From Chloroflexota bacterium (lineage in GTDB: Bacteria; Chloroflexota; Anaerolineae; J102): a stretch of DNA of 10,908 nt. A program made the translations under genes and the position numbers. The notes under the pieces were generated by a model. That model was not told where the DNA came from. It made no database searches and saw only the letters and a list, made by a program, of their open reading frames with translations. Below, piece after piece: positions 6,583 to 10,908 of the stretch. The stretch covers positions 1-10,908 of the forward strand of contig PIVW01000173.1 in assembly GCA_003353825.1 (NCBI GenBank). Reading direction: 5' to 3'. Within the stretch, counting starts at the first letter, position 1. Every line of letters begins with the position of its first letter.

Positions 6583-8118
6583 ATGGCCTATCCACGCATT
6601 CGCGAAGCCCCAGAATCCAGTTCCGCCGCTGTACTTAATGCCGTTGCTGCTGCGCTTGCCGATCTATGGTATCAGCCTCAGCGCAGTACGCCATCGCAAG
6701 CATGCATGGCCCGGTGGGGGTCGCGTCTACCGGCATCTTTGGTAAAACGCCTGGTGTCGCGTGCATTGAAAGATCAAGGATTGGATCCGGCCTTAGCCCG
6801 GTATGTGAGCAGTGAGGGTCTTGCCCGACAGGCATTGGGAGTCTACGAAAGATCAGAACCGGGTGTCGGTTATCCGGCTATCTTTGTGGGTGCTCCAAAC
6901 GGGGGTGTCGCCTATCTGGCGGCTCTTTTACGTGTCCCCTTTTTGCCATCACATTTCCTGCTCAATGTGGCCGATTCGACACCTGTCGACGATATCAGGG
7001 CTTACCAACGTAGTGGGGCAGCGTTTATCGAGCCCATCTTGGATCGCAACCCAGATCTTCATGCTGTCAACCATTACGATCCCGTCCACGACAGATTTCT
7101 GGTGGAGCAAGTAAACCATGTCAGACTAAAACTCCTGGACATGCCAGAGGCATACAGGCGCTTCATCAGAGAGCATTTGGCGCCGGACGGTACGATCTTC
7201 TTCGTGGATTGTGAATACTACTGGCAACAATATGAGATAAACCCTCGCCACCACGTTCAGGTTGGAGGTCTGGGTGGTTATGCAGACGAAGTCTACCTGA
7301 ACGGCAGCGATGAACTGGATACCTGGCTAGAAAAACAGGGGAGCAAACACAGAGGCGGATGGACAATGCCAGGCGAGTATCCCCTTCACAAGGGTCGGGA
7401 ATCAGAATGGGGCACGCTCCCCTCTTTCAGAGATGCTGCCAAACGTTTTTGTGATCAAGAGCAGTTCCAGTTTACGTCCATCCACGGCACACACCCCGAG
7501 GACTTCAGCGCCCTCGCCTATACCGCTTATCTTTGGGAATCGCGTTTGCACGAACGCACACCACAAGGCATCCTCATCGATTGCTTTAGCCAGATTAGCC
7601 CTACGGCTGCGATCAGGTCTGGGCTACTGCCACTTTGGCTTCCTTTTAATTGTGATGATAGTCTCGAGTATCTGGCCCGGATGGCACCTTTGATGCCGAC
7701 CGCAAAACCGATATTGCTTTCCCTGCTGGCCAATTTCACGCAAACGCCTGACTTACCCGGCGCCCAAACCTGGTATCAGATCGTAGCCAAAGTGGGTTCA
7801 GTATCGTGGATCGGTACCAATCCTGAGCGCTATCCCATCGATCTGGCCTCAAGGTTTGATTATCTTCCGCAACTGCAACAATGGGTGCTCGCTCATCCAA
7901 CTGACGAACCACGCCCGAAATTGGCGCCCAGCGATCTACAAGAAATGATGGTGTATCTTGCCAAACAAGGTTCTACGCTTTTCACCTACCTTTTGGATGT
8001 GCCCGAAGAGGATGCTCACAAAGAAGAGTATGAAGAACCCGATGGCGAGACAGACTCTGAAGTGGTTCAGATGGACGAAGCGATCGTGTCAACTGAAGGC
8101 AGTCAGGATACAATGTAG
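6583..8118 (+). CDS. Conserved-looking protein of unknown function with acidic C-terminal tail
   Basis: 511 residues; I cannot name a family. No signal peptide or clear membrane helix is seen. Residues 98-130 (PAIFVGAPNGGVAYLAALL...HFLLNV) look like a beta strand, Gly-rich loop and helix, as in nucleotide or SAM-binding Rossmann folds, but no standard motif is complete. Residues 186-239 (YRRFIREHLAPDGTIFFVDC... QVGGLGGYADEVY) resemble the late strands of a methyltransferase-like fold. Cys, His and Trp recur in compact motifs (HGTHPEDFSAL, LPLWLPFNCDD). The last 40 residues carry about 16 acidic side chains and one Lys, probably disordered. The ATG at 6583 is the only reasonable start after the promoter at 6500-6528; no Shine-Dalgarno is visible. 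Three tandem stop codons (TAG TAG TAG) end it, and the dynamin-like gene starts 15 nt later, so the two proteins probably work together, perhaps at membranes. Confidence 0.8.
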   Translation: MAYPRIREAPESSSAAVLNAVAAALADLWYQPQRSTPSQACMARWGSRLPASLVKRLVSRALKDQGLDPALARYVSSEGLARQALGVYERSEPGVGYPAIFVGAPNGGVAYLAALLRVPFLPSHFLLNVADSTPVDDIRAYQRSGAAFIEPILDRNPDLHAVNHYDPVHDRFLVEQVNHVRLKLLDMPEAYRRFIREHLAPDGTIFFVDCEYYWQQYEINPRHHVQVGGLGGYADEVYLNGSDELDTWLEKQGSKHRGGWTMPGEYPLHKGRESEWGTLPSFRDAAKRFCDQEQFQFTSIHGTHPEDFSALAYTAYLWESRLHERTPQGILIDCFSQISPTAAIRSGLLPLWLPFNCDDSLEYLARMAPLMPTAKPILLSLLANFTQTPDLPGAQTWYQIVAKVGSVSWIGTNPERYPIDLASRFDYLPQLQQWVLAHPTDEPRPKLAPSDLQEMMVYLAKQGSTLFTYLLDVPEEDAHKEEYEEPDGETDSEVVQMDEAIVSTEGSQDTM

Positions 8119-8133
8119 TAGTAGCGACCGTAC

Positions 8134-9891
8134 ATGCACAAGATATTATCGAAAGAGCATGAACAGATACTGAAACTGGAGCGGGAACAGTTTGCGATCC
8201 TCGAACAGATCGCCGTCCGCTTGGAGGTACCCCTCTCTGATCTGGAAATATTGGCCGCCTCGCGCCAACAGTTGGATGAATTCTTCTTACTGGTTGTGGT
8301 TGGCGAATTCAATAGTGGCAAGTCGGCGTTCATCAACGCTCTGCTGGGTACTAGATTCCTGGATGAGGGTGTGACCCCGACCACCAGCCAGGTACACATC
8401 CTACGCTATGGTCCCCAGCCGGCGGCTGAGCAGGTAGAACCCTTTTTGCTGCGGCTGAGTTATCCTGTTGATTGGTTGCAGGAAATCAATATCGTGGATA
8501 CGCCAGGCACCAACGCCATTATCCAACGGCACCAGGAAATCACCGAAGCATTTGTGCCTCGCTCAGATCTGGTGCTTTTCGTGACCTCAGCCGACCGGCC
8601 CTTTAGCGAGAGCGAGCGAACCTTTTTGGAAATGGTGCGAGAATGGGGCAAAAAGGTTGTGGTGGTGATCAACAAAATCGACATCCTGGAGAACGAAGCT
8701 GCCCTCATCCAGGTGATCGACTTCGTGCGTGATCACAGCGTGGCTGTACTCAATTCGGTGCCGGAAGTTTTCCCGGTGGCGGTCAAACTCGCTCAACAGT
8801 CCAAGGCTGTGGCAGGCCCTCAGCAATCGAAACAACTCTTAGAACAGTCCCGCTTCCCTGCTTTGGAACGCTACATCCTGCACCAGTTGGACCAGCAGGA
8901 ACGCCTGCGCATCAAACTCGAGAGCCCGTTAGGCGTGGCCGAACGTTTACAGCAGCGATATACGGACAAAGTGGCCCAACAATTAGAAGTGTTACAGGAT
9001 GATTTCAAGACACTGGAAACCATCGATGCCCAACTGGAGGCGTTTGAGAGAGATATGCGCCGGGATTATCGCTTCCGCTTGAGCCAGATAGATAACATCC
9101 TGCACGATGTGCGGGCAAGGGGAGATCGTTGGTTCGACGAGACCATCCGCATGGGGCGTTTTCTAGATCTGATCAACAGTTCCAAACTTCGCGCTGAATT
9201 CGAACAGCAGGTGATTGGTGATACCCACCGCCTGATCGAAAAAGAGGTCAATGACCTGATCGACTGGATGGTGGAGCGAAACTACCGGCAATGGCAGGAT
9301 ATCACCCAGTATCTGAACCGGCGCGCCAGCCAGTACCAAGGTCGCATCGTGGGTGAAATCGGTGGAACCTTTGAGATCAACCGTCAGAAGTTGCTGCAGT
9401 CGGTGGGTGAGTCTGCCTTCGAGGTGGTCGATAGTTATGATCAATCATCCGAAGCCCGAAACTTGAGTGAATCCGTTAAGACATCCTTGGCCGCGCTTGG
9501 TGTGGTAGAAATGGGGGCGTTGGGTTTGGGGGCAATCTTGTTGCACATCCTCACACGGGCTTTGGATCCTTTAGGCATTATCGCCGCCGGTGGATTGGCT
9601 TTGGCCGGTCTCTTCATTCTGCCGGCGCGCCGCCGTTCTGCCAAAAAAGACCTGGATGAGAAGATCGAGGACCTACGGCAACGGCTGACGCAAACCATGA
9701 CCGACCAATTCGAGCGAGAATTGAGCCATTCGATTCATGAGATCCGAGAGGCGATAGAACCCTACACCCGTTTTATCGGCATCGAGCATGACAAACTAAA
9801 AGAGCTGGATGGGCAGTTGCAGGAGGTATCGACAAACCTGCGTCAGCTTCGCAGCCAAATCCATGCTCTGGATGCGGTTGAACCGGTGTAG
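8134..9891 (+). CDS. Dynamin-family GTPase (bacterial dynamin-like protein)
   Basis: 585 residues. The GTPase domain occupies about 48-250: G1 P-loop GEFNSGKS (57-64), G2 threonines in GVTPTTSQ (79-86), G3 DTPG (122-125) and G4 NKID (180-183). These match bacterial dynamin-like proteins rather than Era/Der GTPases, since the P-loop has GEFNSGKS. Long helices follow (about 255-400, then 500-580), as expected for neck and trunk bundles. A hydrophobic pair at about 456-473 and 478-497, closed by RRRSAKK, is the likely membrane-inserting paddle. Such proteins bind and reshape membranes using GTP, in roles including membrane repair, vesicle formation and division. The N-terminus (MHKILSKEHEQILKLEREQ) is a helix with no signal peptide. 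It is the second gene of an operon with the unknown 511-residue protein and has no clear ribosome binding site. Length is near the lower end for the family. Confidence 0.93.
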   Translation: MHKILSKEHEQILKLEREQFAILEQIAVRLEVPLSDLEILAASRQQLDEFFLLVVVGEFNSGKSAFINALLGTRFLDEGVTPTTSQVHILRYGPQPAAEQVEPFLLRLSYPVDWLQEINIVDTPGTNAIIQRHQEITEAFVPRSDLVLFVTSADRPFSESERTFLEMVREWGKKVVVVINKIDILENEAALIQVIDFVRDHSVAVLNSVPEVFPVAVKLAQQSKAVAGPQQSKQLLEQSRFPALERYILHQLDQQERLRIKLESPLGVAERLQQRYTDKVAQQLEVLQDDFKTLETIDAQLEAFERDMRRDYRFRLSQIDNILHDVRARGDRWFDETIRMGRFLDLINSSKLRAEFEQQVIGDTHRLIEKEVNDLIDWMVERNYRQWQDITQYLNRRASQYQGRIVGEIGGTFEINRQKLLQSVGESAFEVVDSYDQSSEARNLSESVKTSLAALGVVEMGALGLGAILLHILTRALDPLGIIAAGGLALAGLFILPARRRSAKKDLDEKIEDLRQRLTQTMTDQFERELSHSIHEIREAIEPYTRFIGIEHDKLKELDGQLQEVSTNLRQLRSQIHALDAVEPV

Positions 9892-9904
9892 GGGCGTATA
9901 GACC

Positions 9905-10089
9905 CAATACCCGTGAATGAAGAATTAGGCAGGTAGCATCTCCGGGGAAGTTTCTGGTCAAACCTCATTTGGGTATCCTCCGGCTTAGTTTTTCCCAAGA
10001 GGCTGCCTTGAGAGTGTCGAAAGGATACTATTTATGCCCTAATCTGGCACTATCTTTTGCTCACTTCCAACTTTCATTCACGGGTATTG
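9905..10089. mobile_element. MITE-like element with perfect 17-bp terminal inverted repeats
   Basis: CAATACCCGTGAATGAA at 9905-9921 on the plus strand recurs exactly on the minus strand at 10073-10089. The match stops sharply at the outer ends, as expected for transposon ends. The 185-bp segment has no open frame of note. An inner inverted pair (GTATCCT 9973-9979, AGGATAC 10022-10028) could extend the fold. Homology of the neighbouring transposase pseudogene ends at the right arm, so the segment may have been inserted there. The flanks share only CC, or TA if the true ends are 3 bp further in, so no firm target duplication is seen. It begins 13 nt after the dynamin gene. Confidence 0.55.
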
Positions 10090-10729
10090 CCTTTAGGGCC
10101 GGTACCAACCCCCGTTGTTTGTCACTCATTACCGCCTCTACCCGTAACCCCGCTTCTGCTATCGGCCTCAGAAAGTTTTCAAATGCTGGCTGTCCTTGTT
10201 CACTCATCCATCCACTTCGCAGCGTCTTACCCGTCCGCAGTTCCCGTATCAACCACAATTGCGGTTCTCCCCCTTCCGGCGCTAATCCATCCAGGGTCAA
10301 TATCAACCCCATCTCTGCCGATACCTGCTCCAATTCCGGTCAACTTTCCCGCTCCTGACACGCCGACAGCGGCTGATATTGATAGGTGTACAGATAGCGC
10401 ACTTGCGATTCGCTGATTTGCACCTTCTTTGCCAGTTCGCTGTGTACCTCGCCAAAGGTTCGATGTAGCGTTTGCCGATGCCAGCCGATACTGCCTATCA
10501 CGTCATATCCATATGTCCCGTGTAAAGGGGCTATTCGCTGCCACTCCCCTGACCTCAGTTTGCTTTAAAAATCAACACTCTCTGCTTTTGCACACCATTT
10601 TGGATAGTAGCCAACTTGCATAACCGATAGCATCGTCTGCACAATTTGCCGCCCATTCAAATAATCGCTCTGCTCCAAAAGACTGCCACAGCTCAAACAA
10701 GTTTGGTTCTTCGGGATATCAGGGGGTTG
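10061..10729 (-). pseudogene. Decayed DDE-type transposase
   Basis: One minus-strand frame carries a transposase-like protein through two in-frame stops (TAA at 10565-10567, TGA at 10340-10342). Reading from 10729 it has a Cys motif (TCLSCGSLL), then KWC...RSGEWQRIAP, GTYGYDVIGSIGW, ISESQVRYLY, and after the second stop LILTLDGLAPEGGEPQLWLI and VEAVMSDKQRGLVPALKAI. The Asp in LTLDG and the Asp in MSDKQ would be the first two catalytic acids. The sequence then breaks at the inverted repeat near 10089, before the third acid, and the frame ends at 10061. The pattern recalls a transposase family I associate with Chloroflexota genomes, but I cannot give an IS family name. No start codon or terminal repeats could be assigned. 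It is clearly non-functional. Confidence 0.75.
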
Positions 10730-10735
10730 ACATAG

Positions 10736-10862
10736 AATAGTGCCCCAAAATACGGACAGAAAGGAACAAGAAAATGTCAGCTGAACTCAGGATTCCCTTG
10801 GATATATACTCAGCAAGGGCATAAATCGAACTTTTCACAAAGAGTTAAGCGACTTATGCGAT
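10736..10862. other. Non-coding stretch at the right edge, no gene recognised
   Basis: No frame is convincing here. The segment TGCCCC...ACGGACAG at 10741-10759 followed by a short frame (ATG at 10774, SAELR then stop) faintly recalls an IS3-type terminus with an orfA start, but the frame closes after 16 codons and the later frames do not continue the match. Confidence 0.3.
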
Positions 10863-10890
10863 TTGACAAATAAGAAAAGACGAAGATAAC
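10863..10890 (+). promoter_or_regulatory. Possible promoter directed out of the window
   Basis: TTGACA at 10863-10868, a 16-bp spacer and GATAAC at 10885-10890 (4 of 6 for the -10). Any gene it serves would lie beyond 10908. The surrounding sequence is AT-rich, so a chance match is possible. Confidence 0.35.
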
Positions 10891-10908
10891 CATTGGTTTT
10901 TTGACCTT

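Noticed and set aside
9969..10416. Plus-strand open frames of 119-129 codons in the transposase area
   Set aside because: They lie opposite the recognisable minus-strand transposase frame and their peptides (rich in Pro, Ser) match nothing; they are shadows.
10736..10830. IS3-type terminal repeat (TGCCCC...ACGGACAG) plus start of orfA
   Set aside because: The resemblance is faint, the frame closes after 16 codons, and no continuation of an orfA-like helix-turn-helix is found in the other frames.
10885..10902. Terminator-like AACC-ATT-GGTT followed by a T run at the right edge
   Set aside because: The stem is only 4 bp with a 3-nt loop and no gene ends before it.
1..10908. CRISPR arrays, tRNA or rRNA genes
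   Set aside because: No regularly spaced repeats, cloverleaf patterns or conserved rRNA segments were seen on either strand.

Overview
The window looks like chromosomal DNA of a bacterium in the phylum Chloroflexota, probably an Anaerolineae/Caldilineae-like lineage. This is inferred from the style of the encoded proteins: an N-terminal 'FPET...GYPIT...YFQR' surface module, multi-domain PGRP amidases, a CtaB next to a tiny membrane protein, and a characteristic transposase remnant. No rRNA or other direct taxonomic marker is present.

Layout, left to right. (1) 213-3563, plus strand: a large protein with three PGRP/amidase_2 domains joined by coiled coils, followed 27 nt later by scpA, the kleisin of the SMC-ScpAB chromosome condensation complex. 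No scpB follows. (2) 3489-4999, minus strand: a family-4 type glycosyltransferase and a VanZ-like membrane protein, coupled through an ATGA stop/start overlap. The VanZ gene runs 75 bp into the 3' end of scpA in the opposite direction. (3) 5047-6406, plus strand: a near-consensus promoter, a two-helix mini membrane protein, and ctaB (heme O synthase), whose ribosome binding site lies inside a small hairpin. (4) 6500-9891, plus strand: a very strong extended -10 promoter, an unrecognised 511-residue protein with an acidic tail, and a dynamin-like GTPase with a paired hydrophobic segment. (5) 9892-10908: decayed mobile DNA. A 185-bp segment bounded by perfect 17-bp inverted repeats sits where a minus-strand transposase pseudogene loses its homology; that pseudogene also has two in-frame stops. 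Beyond it is a stretch with no recognisable gene and one possible promoter aimed out of the window.

Common themes are cell-envelope and membrane functions (amidase/PGRP scaffold, glycosyltransferase, VanZ, CtaB, dynamin) beside one chromosome-segregation gene. The points most worth a second look are: the two PGRP domains that have lost every metal ligand beside one intact domain; the unknown-protein/dynamin operon; and the MITE-like element. Coding assignments are by reading motifs only; no database search was possible.
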